From an uncultured Poribacteria bacterium (GTDB lineage: Bacteria; Poribacteria; WGA-4E; WGA-3G), in contig OY282383.1 of the NCBI GenBank assembly GCA_958295855.1, positions 5,022,329-5,086,328 of the forward strand: 64,000 nucleotides of DNA, in the 5' to 3' direction. A program made the position numbers and the translations under genes. Of this stretch, positions 1 to 8,985 are shown piece by piece. The notes below the pieces were generated by a model. The model saw nothing but the letters and a program-made list of their open reading frames with translations, ran no database searches and was not told where the DNA came from. Within the stretch, counting starts at the first letter, position 1, and each line of letters begins with the position of its first letter.

Positions 1-212
1 AATACCATTGGCAGGACAGTTCTGATAATGCACTGTGGCTCTCGTCGGAGGTTTTTGATGCATTAATTAGCAGGGAACACCCTACAACTTGTAAGAAACC
101 CGATTTTGAACCGGGTATCCGCCCCTGCTTTGCAGGGGTAAATACCTCATGCGGAAAAATCGGAGCAGAAACCCAATTGACGAATAACGGATAAGGAAAA
201 AAGGAAGCGTTT
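1..212. repeat. Repeat mosaic upstream of ilvE (R1 fragment, R6, R2)
   Basis: This leader holds a reverse-oriented R1 fragment (about 20-60), an R6 element (about 60-110) and a perfect R2 hairpin at 122-138 with GGTAT/ATACC flanks. The tail of R6, beginning CGGAAAAATCGGAGCAGAAA, recurs upstream of bamA at about 1343-1385. An AAGGA-type ribosome-binding site lies just before the ilvE start. I see no clear promoter. Confidence 0.8.
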
Positions 213-1100
213 ATGTTGATTTATATCGACGGAGAATTTTTACCAAAGGCAGAAGCGAAGGTCTCTGTATTTGACCACGGCTTGCTCTACGGGGATGGCG
301 TTTTTGAAGGCATCCGCTCCTACAACGGGCGCGTGTTTAAACTAGATGAACACCTAGAACGCCTTTATGATTCTGCCAAGTCCATTATGCTACAGATTCC
401 CATTCCCATTGAAACGATGAAGGAAGCAGTTCTGGAAACGCTCCGTCGAAATCATCTCCGTGAAGGTTATATTCGGCTGATTGTAACCCGCGGCGTAGGC
501 GATTTAGGGTTGGATCCGGATAAATGCCCCAATCCCACCATTATTATTATCGCTGATAAGATTACCCTCTACCCACAAAAATTCTATGAAAACGGGTTGG
601 ACATTGTAACGGCCTCTGTCCGTAGAAATTATCCAGAAGCTATCAATCCCCGGATTAAGTCGTTGAACTATTTAAATAACATCTTAGCGAAAATTGAAGG
701 CAAACAGGCCGGCACAGAAGAGGTGTTGATGCTCAACGCAGAAGGATATGTTGTTGAGTGTAGCGGCGATAATATTTTTTGGGTGAAGAAGCGCGTGCTG
801 GGCACCCCGCCGGTCCACATTGGGATTTTGGAGGGCGTTACCCGGAACAGCGTTATTGCACTGGCGCGTGACAGCGGTATGCAGGTAGAAGAGCGAGTTT
901 TTACGCGGCATGACCTTTATATTGCTGACGAATGCTTTCTAACCGGCACAGCGGCAGAAGTTATTCCTGTCGTCACCATCGACCGGCGCACTATCGGGGA
1001 TGGGCGACCGGGCAAGGTGACGCAGAAACTTATCGCGGCTTTTCGACAGCTGGCAAACAACACCGGGACACCCATTTATTCGTCATTCCTTGCGGAGTAA
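213..1100 (+). CDS. ilvE: Branched-chain amino acid aminotransferase
   Basis: PLP-dependent fold-type IV aminotransferase of 295 residues, the usual length for IlvE. It should carry out the last transamination of valine, leucine and isoleucine synthesis in the cytoplasm. The N-terminal pattern DHGLLYGDGVFEGIR, the Lys in RIKSLNYLNN (about K149, the Schiff-base lysine by family) and the late GTAAEV motif support this. D-amino acid aminotransferase and ADC lyase share the fold, so substrate is by homology only. ilvD of the same pathway lies at 51.4 kb. Oddity: the last residues (YSSFLAE) and the TAA stop are encoded by a reverse-oriented R1 repeat starting at 1081, so the native C-terminus appears replaced or extended. 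Confidence 0.93.
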   Translation: MLIYIDGEFLPKAEAKVSVFDHGLLYGDGVFEGIRSYNGRVFKLDEHLERLYDSAKSIMLQIPIPIETMKEAVLETLRRNHLREGYIRLIVTRGVGDLGLDPDKCPNPTIIIIADKITLYPQKFYENGLDIVTASVRRNYPEAINPRIKSLNYLNNILAKIEGKQAGTEEVLMLNAEGYVVECSGDNIFWVKKRVLGTPPVHIGILEGVTRNSVIALARDSGMQVEERVFTRHDLYIADECFLTGTAAEVIPVVTIDRRTIGDGRPGKVTQKLIAAFRQLANNTGTPIYSSFLAE

Positions 1101-1400
1101 TCAGAATGCAAGACACGTCCCACAATGCACTGTAGATCTCGTCAGAGGTTTTTGCAGCCTATTTCGCCCAAGTTGTGAGTGACTAGCGAACAACTTTTGC
1201 GGCGTATTTCGCCCAAGTTGCGCGTGAAAAGCAAGCAACTTTTTTATTTCTTACATTTGCGACGTGCATTTTTATTTCTTACATTTGCGACATGCATTCG
1301 ATGCATTAATTAGCAGGGACAACGAAACCCAATTGACGAAAACCCGATTTTGACAACGGAAAAATCGGAGCAGAAACCGAATTGATGAAAGAGGAGGAAT
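1081..1400. repeat. Repeat mosaic between ilvE and bamA (R1, two R3, R6)
   Basis: A reversed R1 copy (1081-1158) overlaps the ilvE 3' end. Two R3 hairpins follow at about 1170-1198 and 1215-1247. A TTTATTTCTTAC string is then duplicated, and an R6 copy with its tail runs 1296-1385 to the bamA ribosome-binding site. The order R1-R3-R6 resembles other gaps in the window. Confidence 0.8.
1215..1247 (+). terminator. R3 terminator-like hairpin
   Basis: Perfect 7-bp inverted repeat AAGTTGC/GCAACTT directly followed by a T-run (TTTTTATTT), the form of an intrinsic terminator on the + strand. It lies downstream of ilvE. Function is inferred from form only. Confidence 0.5.
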
Positions 1401-1407
1401 ATGTGCT

Positions 1408-3906
1408 ATGGATGGAATAAAAAAGATTTTATCTATCATCACTGTAATTGTCGGGTTAACCACTATGAATGTTTGTGCAGTGGATGGGCAGACACAAGGC
1501 ACTGCCCCTACGGGGTTGGGGCCCGAACTGCCTGCGAATGCTACACAACCGGCAGGCGAGAACGCTGCGCCCGATGCGGCTAAGAAAGCGACAGAACACT
1601 CACCGAAACCCGCCGTTGATAAGATGTTCCTTGTCAGGAAAATCTCTTTTAAAGGCGTAAAAACCACATCTGAAGACATGTTGCGGACGCTCATCCAAAC
1701 CCAAGTCGGACATGAAATCTCTGAAGAACTTCTCACAGAGGACATCAAGAGCCTTTACAAAGATACCGGCTTTTTCTCCGAACTTTCCGTAGACGTGGTG
1801 TCTTTTGAAGGTAGCGGGCTGGAAGTTATCTACAACGTCGTCGAAAGCCCTAAAATTCAGAGCATTAACATCATCGGTAACGAACATTTGGCAATGGGCA
1901 AGCTAAAGGATAAAATTACGCTGCGCCCTTCTGAAATTTATAGCGACCGGCATCGATGGGAGAGTGAACGAGCCCTCAAACAACTATACCACGAAAAGGG
2001 TTACTACCTCGTGAGCATCCAAACCCATATCGGAGATAAAAACGAGGAAGACAATGCTGTTCAAGTCACGTTTGAAATAGATGAAGGCCCGCGGGTACGA
2101 ATTGAGGAAATCAACTTTATTGGGAATGAACGAATTTCCGACAACACATTACGAAAGAAACTCAAAACCCGCACCGGTAAACCTTTCGATCAGATGTTGT
2201 TTGAAGAGGAAGACTTAGCCTTAAACCTGCGTAACTACTATCAGGACCGGGGCTTCGCACAAGTGAAAGTTTTAGGACATGAAAAGCGTTTCACCGAGGA
2301 TAAGACCGGATTGATACTGGACATCACCGTTGATGAAGGCCCCGAGTTTGTTATCGGGCAATATAGACTCGAAGTGGAATCCGGGGCGAAAACCGTCTTT
2401 TCAGAGAAAAAAATTCGCCAGATGCTCGACCCCGCGGAAGGCGAAATTTTCAACCGGGGCACCTTTGATGAATCCATCGCAAAATTACAGCAAGCCTATC
2501 TTGATAAAGGATACTTACTTTCAGAAGTCCTACCGACGCCCACCTTTGATGAAGCTAATGGATTAGTTAACATTAGCTTGAGAATCAATCAGGGGGATGT
2601 CATGATTATTGGTGACGTGACTATTACCGGATTAGAAAAAACGAAGGAGCTCGTCGTCAAGCGCGAACTAGATTGGTTAGACATCAAATCTGAGGAATTA
2701 TTGGATGTGAAATCCTTGCGTAAAGCGCGGCAACGTTTGTTCCAAATGGGGCCTTTTATTCGGGCAGTGGATTTTGTACCCAGCGATACCGCCGATCCGA
2801 ATCGAAAGAATTTAAGAGTTAACATTGCTGAGACACCGAGAACGGGGATGCTGAGTTTAGGCGGTGGCTACGGGAGTGAGGGCGGCATCTTCGGCGTGGC
2901 AGAGGTGGGACAAAATAATTTCCGTGGGCGCGCCTATCGCGTTCACGTAAAAGGTGAACTGGGCACTCGCGACCATCACACAGCCGAACTCAGCTTTAGC
3001 ACACCTTGGATTTTAGGAACCCCCACCCGGCTGAATGCCCGCCTTTACAACAACCGACGCTTCCGGCGTTACTACGGCACGGTTGGCTCCGCGCTCCGGA
3101 GTAGTGCCTACGGCCCGTATGGCTACAACTACGACCGGTACATGTGGAGCCGAAGAGGGGCTTCTTTGACGCTCGGGCACCCCATCGGACAAGACATTGA
3201 TGCGTCCGTCCGGTTCCGCAACGAGTACATTGAGACAAGCACGCAGACGTTAAACAACGAGGAGCGTGAACAGTACAGGCGCTCCACGCGAAGTGTTTTG
3301 TTTGCCTTGAGCAGGGATACGCGAGACTACCGCACCTCCCTCTTCGACCCAACTGCCGGTTCATTACACACGCTCTCTTACGAGTATTCAGGCGGTTTTT
3401 TGGGCGCGGATAACGAGTTCCAGAGATACGTAGCCGATACCAGTTGGTTCTACAGCGGCTGGTGGAATCACGTCATCGCCGCGCATGCCCGCACCGGCTA
3501 CATGCACAGTACAAGCACGGATCCCAGGTACCTGTACTATGAGCGCTTTTTCCTCGGAGGCGTAGATAGCGTGCGCGGCTACGAGGACTGGGAAATTTAT
3601 CCGGATGCGGATGCATCCGGCGTTATCAATCCCTACGGAGGCGACAAAGTCTTCTTTGCGAACTTCGAGTATCGCGTCCCGGTTTCCCAGCAGCTCACAG
3701 CCGCCCTGTTTTTTGATATAGGGCAAGTGTGGGATGAAAGCGTTACGAACATTTTTAGCCAAATTAACATGAAACGGGGACTTGGCGTTGAAGCACGTTT
3801 TACGATGCTGGGCATGTTAGTTAGATTGGGCTGGGGATATGGCTTAGATCGAATTACCGGACAGCCAGCAGGCAAATTCCATTTCACGGTTGGCCCCGGT
3901 TTCTAA
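1408..3906 (+). CDS. bamA: Outer membrane protein assembly factor BamA
   Basis: Omp85-family insertase of 832 residues that folds beta-barrel proteins into the outer membrane. A signal peptide (about 1-24, ending VCA) is followed by a Pro/Ala-rich linker and five POTRA repeats (about 70-490, with lines such as INIIGNEHL, INFIGNERIS and VTITGLEKTK). A 16-strand-type barrel follows, with the VRGY motif near 719 and a terminal Phe as expected for a barrel signal. AGGAGG lies 10 nt before the ATG. Skp and lpxD follow, the classic envelope order. Oddity: DGQTQGTAPT, immediately after the signal peptide, is encoded by an in-frame R5 repeat (about 1482-1515). Confidence 0.95.
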   Translation: MDGIKKILSIITVIVGLTTMNVCAVDGQTQGTAPTGLGPELPANATQPAGENAAPDAAKKATEHSPKPAVDKMFLVRKISFKGVKTTSEDMLRTLIQTQVGHEISEELLTEDIKSLYKDTGFFSELSVDVVSFEGSGLEVIYNVVESPKIQSINIIGNEHLAMGKLKDKITLRPSEIYSDRHRWESERALKQLYHEKGYYLVSIQTHIGDKNEEDNAVQVTFEIDEGPRVRIEEINFIGNERISDNTLRKKLKTRTGKPFDQMLFEEEDLALNLRNYYQDRGFAQVKVLGHEKRFTEDKTGLILDITVDEGPEFVIGQYRLEVESGAKTVFSEKKIRQMLDPAEGEIFNRGTFDESIAKLQQAYLDKGYLLSEVLPTPTFDEANGLVNISLRINQGDVMIIGDVTITGLEKTKELVVKRELDWLDIKSEELLDVKSLRKARQRLFQMGPFIRAVDFVPSDTADPNRKNLRVNIAETPRTGMLSLGGGYGSEGGIFGVAEVGQNNFRGRAYRVHVKGELGTRDHHTAELSFSTPWILGTPTRLNARLYNNRRFRRYYGTVGSALRSSAYGPYGYNYDRYMWSRRGASLTLGHPIGQDIDASVRFRNEYIETSTQTLNNEEREQYRRSTRSVLFALSRDTRDYRTSLFDPTAGSLHTLSYEYSGGFLGADNEFQRYVADTSWFYSGWWNHVIAAHARTGYMHSTSTDPRYLYYERFFLGGVDSVRGYEDWEIYPDADASGVINPYGGDKVFFANFEYRVPVSQQLTAALFFDIGQVWDESVTNIFSQINMKRGLGVEARFTMLGMLVRLGWGYGLDRITGQPAGKFHFTVGPGF

Positions 3907-4172
3907 TTTTTCATCAATTTGCCAGCTTCCGATAAGGCCAGAGTGGCTGATGAATGCCTTTACGCTATGGGTATTTTCCCCTGCTTTGCAGGGGCAACAT
4001 GCCAGTGTCCAAAACTTATTGCATTTAGTGAAGAAAGATGGAAGGGGTAAATGCCCTTTTGACAGCTTGCAAGGCACGAGGTGTTGGTGAAGAGATTTAC
4101 CTTGTGTTATGAGATGGGGCAGGCACAAGGCACTGCCTCTACTATCTTGCTATGCAAAGGAAATTAAAAATT
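3907..4172. repeat. Repeat mosaic between bamA and skp (R7, R2, R5)
   Basis: A reversed R7 end (AATTTGCCAGCTTCCGATAA) begins about 10 nt after the bamA stop. A perfect R2 hairpin lies at 3978-3994 and a reversed R5 at about 4113-4142. No reading frame in it looks like a gene. Confidence 0.75.
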
Positions 4173-4718
4173 ATGAACTCACTTCAGTTGGGTGCTTTCA
4201 AAGCACACCTAACGCTATTAATTATCGCTCTTACCGCCTTCTGTTTAATGTCGGGGAGTATCGGGCAAGAATCCTTCAAATTCGGCGTGGTGAACACACA
4301 AGAGGTTCTAGAAGGCTACAAAGAAGCGACAGAAGCCGCTGAACTCCTCAAATCGGAAGGGAAACGATTGGAGGGTAAGTTAAAGCAGTTGGCTGACGAA
4401 ATCCAGACGCTCCAAGAGAAGAAGATAAAAACAGAGCAATTCATAGAGGGCGCAGAGACTGCGAATTTGAACAATGAAATTCGCTTCAGACAACAGGAAT
4501 ATCAGCTTCAAGTCGAAAGGGGCCAGCAAGACTTGCTGAAGAAGGAGCAGGAACTGATGGAACCCGTTTACAACACGCTTCAGGAGCTGATTGTCAACGT
4601 CGGTGAATCCGAAGGTTTTGACCTCATCCTTGAGAAACGGCTCATCACGCTCTATGTCAGTGAAAAGTACGATTTGACACAGCGGTTAATCGGCTTGATA
4701 AACGAAAGTTCCGAATAA
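4173..4718 (+). CDS. skp: Skp/OmpH-family periplasmic chaperone
   Basis: Small coiled-coil periplasmic protein that would hold unfolded outer membrane proteins for BamA. A hydrophobic signal segment (about 8-31 from the second Met) precedes a beta strand FKFGVVNTQEV, typical of the OmpH start. A long charged helical hairpin (about 45-130) and a C-terminal return strand complete the fold. I chose the ATG at 4173 because AAAGGA lies 11 nt upstream; an in-frame ATG at 4152 would overlap that site. Position between bamA and lpxD is the conserved one. The overall family call is firm; true chaperone activity is inferred. Confidence 0.85.
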   Translation: MNSLQLGAFKAHLTLLIIALTAFCLMSGSIGQESFKFGVVNTQEVLEGYKEATEAAELLKSEGKRLEGKLKQLADEIQTLQEKKIKTEQFIEGAETANLNNEIRFRQQEYQLQVERGQQDLLKKEQELMEPVYNTLQELIVNVGESEGFDLILEKRLITLYVSEKYDLTQRLIGLINESSE

Positions 4719-4914
4719 CGGATTTTTAACATACCTTGCGGAGTACTATGCTTTCGGGTGTAGTTGGAAATCTATTGGAGCTCTCGTCGGAGGGCTCTTA
4801 TGCAACCTTTTTAACATTCCTTTGTGGTTGTTAATCTATTGGAGCTCTCGTCGGAGGGCTGTTCTGTAAACTTTGCAGGGCGGGATGGGCAGGCACAAGG
4901 CGCTGCCCCTACAA
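4719..4914. repeat. R1-variant fragments in reverse orientation plus R5
   Basis: Two related reversed R1-variant pieces stand in tandem: about 4729-4805 and 4807-4877. Both contain CTCTCGTCGGAGGGCT preceded by TTTTTAACAT. They are followed by a reversed R5 (about 4883-4912). The second piece has lost the GCGGAG core, suggesting decay of a duplicated copy. Confidence 0.7.
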
Positions 4915-5175
4915 ATGTTGCGTCAGAAACCTCCGACGCGAGCTATAGTGCATTGTTGGATGTGTCTTGCATTTTGCATTCTCCGCAAGGAATAACGAAA
5001 AATGTTGCGTCAGAAACCTCCGACGCGAGCTATAGTGCATTGTTGGATGTGTCTTGCATTTTGCATTCTCCGCAAGGAATAACGAAAAATGTTGCGTCAG
5101 AAACCTCCGACGCGAGCTATAGTGCATTGTCAGAGCTGTCTTGCATTCTGCATTCTCCGCAAGGAATAACGAAAA
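4915..5175 (+). repeat. Three tandem 87-bp R1 copies upstream of lpxD
   Basis: Three head-to-tail R1 units with an exact 87-bp period (the CGTCAGAAACC landmark is at 4921, 5008 and 5095). Units 1 and 2 are nearly identical; unit 3 differs in the middle (GTCAGAGC). Because 87 is divisible by three, the array is open in one frame on each strand and gives a spurious repetitive peptide. There are no unique spacers, so it is not a CRISPR array. The right end of unit 3 supplies AAGGA for lpxD. Confidence 0.9.
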
Positions 5176-6228
5176 ATGCGTATGAAACTCAAAGATATTT
5201 GTGAACACCTAGATGGTGCTCTTTCCGGTAATGGCGATATTGAGATTACAGGCGTTTCCGGGATTAAAGAGGCACTCCCAACTCAGATTACATTCGTTGC
5301 CAATCCGAAGTATCTCGCCGCTATTGCGACAACGCAAGCCGCTGCTATTATTATTGGCCGTGGAGTCTCTGGCAATGGAAAGCCGACTATCCGCGTTGAA
5401 GATCCCTATTGGGCATTTGTTAAAGTCTTGGAAATATTCTCGTGGGAGAAAAATCACCAGGCATGTCCCGGGGTTGATGCCACGGCGATTTTAGGCGAGA
5501 ATGTTAAACTAGGCGAACGTGTCTCAATTCAGGCGTTCACCTATATCGGTGACAACGTTGAAATCGGTGACGATACCGTCATTAAGCCCTTCGTCTACAT
5601 TGGCGAAGGGAGCAAAATCGGCACCGACGGACTTATCTACCCCCACGTCAACATCCGCGAAGAAGTGACTATCGGAGCTCGGGTAATCATTCACTGTGGG
5701 GCTGTCATCGGGAGTGATGGCTTCGGTTTCGCACCTGTTAGCGACCGGCACCACAAAATCCCGCAAATTGGTACAGTAATCATTGAGGACGATGTTGAAA
5801 TTGGTGCCAATACGACGATTGATAGGGCAACGCTCTCTGCAACGCTTATCAAGCGCGGAACAAAACTCGATAACCTCGTTCAAATTGCACACAACGTCGT
5901 CATCGGCGAAGATTGCTGCCTCGCAGCACAAGCCGGAATTGCAGGGAGTACCACGCTCGGTGCCCGGGTAAATATTGCGGGCCACGCTGGCGCAGCTGGG
6001 CACCTGACACTCGGCGAGGATAGCGTGGTTTACGCGAAGTCCGCTGTCACAAAGGATATGCCTGCCGGAAGCCGGCTCTCCGGGTTTCCTGCACGCCCCC
6101 ATAGACAGGAATTGCGGATTCACGCCGCCACCCGAAAACTGCCGGAACTGCTCCCCGAGTTCACCAAACTCCAAAAGCGGGTTGAGCAATTGGAGGCAAA
6201 ACTTCGAGAATTGGAAGATGCTTCGTAG
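5176..6228 (+). CDS. lpxD: UDP-3-O-acylglucosamine N-acyltransferase
   Basis: Third step of lipid A synthesis: transfers a hydroxyacyl chain from ACP to the 2-amino group of UDP-3-O-acylglucosamine. The 350-residue protein has the N-terminal uridine-binding domain (about 1-95), then hexapeptide repeats forming a left-handed beta helix (about 96-310). The catalytic His is in VQIAHNVVIG and by count falls at residue 239, the E. coli LpxD number. A C-terminal helical tail has a coiled-coil stretch. The start ATG abuts the R1 repeat, whose AAGGA (5160-5164) sits 11 nt upstream; a second in-frame ATG lies at 5182. Confidence 0.95.
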   Translation: MRMKLKDICEHLDGALSGNGDIEITGVSGIKEALPTQITFVANPKYLAAIATTQAAAIIIGRGVSGNGKPTIRVEDPYWAFVKVLEIFSWEKNHQACPGVDATAILGENVKLGERVSIQAFTYIGDNVEIGDDTVIKPFVYIGEGSKIGTDGLIYPHVNIREEVTIGARVIIHCGAVIGSDGFGFAPVSDRHHKIPQIGTVIIEDDVEIGANTTIDRATLSATLIKRGTKLDNLVQIAHNVVIGEDCCLAAQAGIAGSTTLGARVNIAGHAGAAGHLTLGEDSVVYAKSAVTKDMPAGSRLSGFPARPHRQELRIHAATRKLPELLPEFTKLQKRVEQLEAKLRELEDAS

Positions 6229-6506
6229 GTTTTTCGTCGATGCACGTCGCATCTGGGCGCAGTGGTATATTACCCCTGCAAAGCAGGGGAAACCGATACC
6301 ATTACGCCGCAAATTCGGTTTCCCCTGCAAAGAGTGGTATGCACCGCACTGGGGCAACATACCAGTGTCAAAATCGGGTTTCTTACAAGTTGTAGCGTGT
6401 TCCCTGCTAATTAAGGTTGCATAAGAGCCCTCCGACGAGAGCTATAGTGCATTGTCAGACGTGTCTTGCATTCTGAATTCTCCGCAAGGAATGACGAAAA
6501 AAAGGA
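6229..6506. repeat. Repeat mosaic between lpxD and ubiA-like gene (R2, R6, R1)
   Basis: A perfect R2 hairpin (6273-6289) is followed by a degenerate R2 (about 6310-6370), a reversed R6 (about 6367-6425) and a forward R1 (about 6425-6500). The R1 right end CTCCGCAAGGAATGACG lies just before the next start. Confidence 0.8.
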
Positions 6507-7364
6507 ATGACAAAAACAATGAAGACGCTGTTGGCGTATGTTGAGTTGGCGCGCCCGCTTAATGGGACTATTGCTTTTATCTCCGTGTGGCTAGGGGGCG
6601 TGTTTGCAAGCGAAGGACAGTTGGAAAACCTCGCGGATATACGGCTTTTGCTGGTATCGGTGGCTGCACTCGTCTTGCTCTCTGCTGGAAACGCAATAAA
6701 CGACTACTGTGATTACAACATAGATGGAATCAACCGCCCGCAGCGGCCGCTCCCTTCGGGACGGATTCGGAAACAGAACGCGCTGATTTTCACAATAGTT
6801 CTCATTATCATCGGCACCGGGCTTGGGGCACTTATTAATACGCATGCAACAGGCATTGCAATTTTTGTATCCATTGCCGTTGTCAGTTACGCTCTCTGGC
6901 TCAAACAAACCCCTTTTGTCGGGAATTTAGTCGTCAGCGGTTTAACTGGCTTAACCTTTATTGTTGGCGGAATAGCGATAGATTCCGTACAAAGCACACT
7001 GGTTCCGGCAATTTTTGCGTTCCTATTTACAGCAGCGAGAGAGATTGTCAAGGATCTTGAGGATACAGAAGGTGACCTGAAGTACAACGTCAAAACCCTC
7101 GCGATTCTCAACCCGCGGCTCGCGGCAGCAATCGCATTGGGTTTCATGGCATCGGTTATCCTATTCAGTCCTATCCCGTATCTATTCGGGTGGTACTCAT
7201 GGCACTATTTAGTTGCTGTGGTGATTGGTGTTGATTTAGTGCTAATCGGCTTCGGAATTCAACTGTGGAGGGATATCTCACGTGAAAGCTGCGCGTTCAT
7301 CCAACGGTGGATGAAATGGGACATATTCGTAGGACTCGGCGCAATCTACCTTGGCACATTTTGA
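6507..7364 (+). CDS. UbiA-family prenyltransferase, DGGGP synthase-like
   Basis: Membrane prenyltransferase of 285 residues with about eight hydrophobic segments. The first Asp motif NDYCDYNID (65-73) is followed by GINRPQRPLPSG, a line characteristic of the geranylgeranylglycerol-phosphate geranylgeranyltransferase branch of UbiA. The second motif is DLEDTEGDLKYN (about 182-193). By family it would add a second isoprenoid chain to a prenylglyceryl phosphate, making an archaeal-type diether lipid; menaquinone or porphyrin substrates remain possible. A GGGP synthase-family gene lies two genes downstream, which favours the ether-lipid reading. Either ATG 6507 or ATG 6519 could be used; AAGGA at 6502-6506 fits the second. 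Confidence 0.75.
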   Translation: MTKTMKTLLAYVELARPLNGTIAFISVWLGGVFASEGQLENLADIRLLLVSVAALVLLSAGNAINDYCDYNIDGINRPQRPLPSGRIRKQNALIFTIVLIIIGTGLGALINTHATGIAIFVSIAVVSYALWLKQTPFVGNLVVSGLTGLTFIVGGIAIDSVQSTLVPAIFAFLFTAAREIVKDLEDTEGDLKYNVKTLAILNPRLAAAIALGFMASVILFSPIPYLFGWYSWHYLVAVVIGVDLVLIGFGIQLWRDISRESCAFIQRWMKWDIFVGLGAIYLGTF

Positions 7365-7743
7365 TTATTCGTCAATTCGGAGAAATTCAGCACGCATTGA
7401 ATGCACGTTGCTTATGGGCGCAGTGGTATATTACCCCTGCAAAGCAGGGGAAACTGATACCATTACGCCGCAAAAATGCGTGACTAGACTCCTTATTAGT
7501 TGTAGCGTGTTGTCTGCTAATTAAGGGGGCATAAGAAACCTCCGACGAGAGCTACTCTGTAGGGGAAACCATGCCTTGTGCCTGCCTGTCAGAACACTCC
7601 TGCCAATGGTATTTGCCCCTGCTTTGCAGGGGTTCATACCAAGTTGTGAACGAAAAGTGAACAACTTTTTTATTTCTTACATTGTTGTGAATTTTAATCA
7701 ACAACTTTTTTATTTCTTACATTTGCTGATTACTCCGCAAGGA
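7365..7743. repeat. Repeat mosaic upstream of the TrmH-type gene
   Basis: It contains R2 at 7434-7450, a reversed R6 (about 7476-7535), R5 (7558-7592), R2 at 7616-7632, an R3 terminator-like hairpin (7641-7672), a partial second R3 (7683-7715) and the right end of R1 (about 7728-7750). The same R2-R3-R1 order recurs at 24.9 kb and, inverted, at 26.2 and 27.8 kb. Confidence 0.8.
7641..7672 (+). terminator. R3 terminator-like hairpin
   Basis: Stem AAGTTGT/ACAACTT followed by TTTTTATTT on the + strand. It separates the UbiA-like gene from the TrmH-type gene. Terminator role inferred from form. Confidence 0.5.
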
Positions 7744-8985
7744 ATGACAAAAATATTGGTAGACTACGATAAGGTTATTGCCTTCTTGGAAAAAGAGAAC
7801 GTGAATGATGAAATGGTTTCCTGTTTTAAGCAGGCATATCATACCTTTGCCAAGACAGGCGAATGGCACCCCACCTATCAGGTGTTCACCACTGGCTGGC
7901 AGCACCTGGATGGCGTGATGCTGATGATGCCGGAGAACGTCTTTGATGCCGACTATCGGGTTTATCTAACTGCTACAACCGAACGGGGCTTGAGAGAACT
8001 ACTGCTCGCTTTCCCGAGACGATACACCGGAATGTTTCACTTGGCAGAGAAGTGGATGGACAACGGCATTCGCGAGGTCTTCGCAGGTGAGGGCATCCAA
8101 ACAGATAGCGGTGCCTTTTATCGCGGCACTAAACGCGGAAGTGGCACGGTAGCAGCGCAACGCATCGTCTCTAAACGCAAAGATGCAATCGCTTCTCATG
8201 TCCGCAAATTAGCCTCCTTGAAAGGCAAACTTGAACACTCACAATTTGTTGTCGAAGGGCCCCTGATGGTGGAACGGGCAGTTGCGGACGGGTTACCTGT
8301 CGAAGCGATACTCTATACGACTACGCTCGTTGCAACATCGGATGGGAAAAACCTCCTCAAGCAAGCATCTGTGGAGAATCTCTCTTGTTATCAGGTGAGC
8401 GATGGCGTGATGGGTTCCGTCACCACAACCCGTCCAGTGCCATCGGTAGTGGCTTCAGTGCATCTCAACTATCGCCCCTTTTTGTCAGAATCGGGGGAAC
8501 TCAATTTTCACTGGAGCCCGGATTGCACGGTGCTTATAGCTGAGAATATTGGAAATCCGGATAACTTAGGCATGACATTGCGAACCGCGGACGCGGCAGG
8601 TGTATCTGCTGTCTTGCTCAGCGGTGAAGGGGCAAGCCCTTTTCATAAAAACTGCATTCGTGCATCGCGCGGGGCAGTTGGCCGGATTCCCCTGTTCTAC
8701 GCACCTACAGCCCATCTAGCGATTGAGGCACTGCGTGCAGCAGGTTGGACTGTGCTGGGCGCAACAGCCACAGCGGAAAAACAGATGTACACCATGAAAT
8801 TTAGGCTACCCACCGCCATCGTTGTCGGTGCTGAGCATACCGGTATTTCTGAACAGACACGCCAGCGTTGTACGGCCCTGGTTCGCATTCCAATGGCACG
8901 AGGGCAATCATCCCTCAATGTAGGCGTTGCTGCTGGCGTGCTGCTCTATGAATTGGCACGTCAGAAAAATGAAGCAAGGTTGTGA
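7744..8985 (+). CDS. SpoU/TrmH-family RNA 2'-O-methyltransferase with N-terminal extension
   Basis: C-terminal two thirds is a SPOUT methyltransferase: an RNA-binding substrate domain (about 150-235, QFVVEGPLMVERA) and the three knot motifs ENIGNPDNLGMTLR (about 265), VVGAEHTGIS (about 359) and IPMARGQSSLNVGVAAG (about 381). It would methylate a ribose in tRNA or rRNA. The first about 130 residues are an additional domain with no motif I can name; lines such as YHTFAKTGEWHP and FAGEGIQTDSGAFYRG do not belong to TrmH. The ATG at 7744 lies inside the R1 end; TTG at 7756 would place AAGGA at a better distance. An upstream open frame back to 7576 is repeat DNA. Confidence 0.85.
   Translation: MTKILVDYDKVIAFLEKENVNDEMVSCFKQAYHTFAKTGEWHPTYQVFTTGWQHLDGVMLMMPENVFDADYRVYLTATTERGLRELLLAFPRRYTGMFHLAEKWMDNGIREVFAGEGIQTDSGAFYRGTKRGSGTVAAQRIVSKRKDAIASHVRKLASLKGKLEHSQFVVEGPLMVERAVADGLPVEAILYTTTLVATSDGKNLLKQASVENLSCYQVSDGVMGSVTTTRPVPSVVASVHLNYRPFLSESGELNFHWSPDCTVLIAENIGNPDNLGMTLRTADAAGVSAVLLSGEGASPFHKNCIRASRGAVGRIPLFYAPTAHLAIEALRAAGWTVLGATATAEKQMYTMKFRLPTAIVVGAEHTGISEQTRQRCTALVRIPMARGQSSLNVGVAAGVLLYELARQKNEARL

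Noticed and set aside
4915..5175. Possible CRISPR array
   Set aside because: Units are 87 bp, contiguous, with no spacers, and the same unit is dispersed over the window. No cas gene is present.
4824..5204. Open frame with three repeats of NVASETSDASYSAL
   Set aside because: It is the translation of the tandem R1 array; the 87-bp period keeps it open. Similar peptides appear wherever R1 lies in a frame, on unrelated sites.
5524..6360. Long antisense open frame (278 codons) opposite lpxD
   Set aside because: It is a shadow of the hexapeptide-repeat gene; it has no family features and lpxD is unambiguous.
7576..7743. N-terminal extension of the TrmH-type gene to 7576
   Set aside because: The extra 56 codons translate R5, R2, R3 and R1 repeats, and an R3 terminator-like hairpin lies inside.
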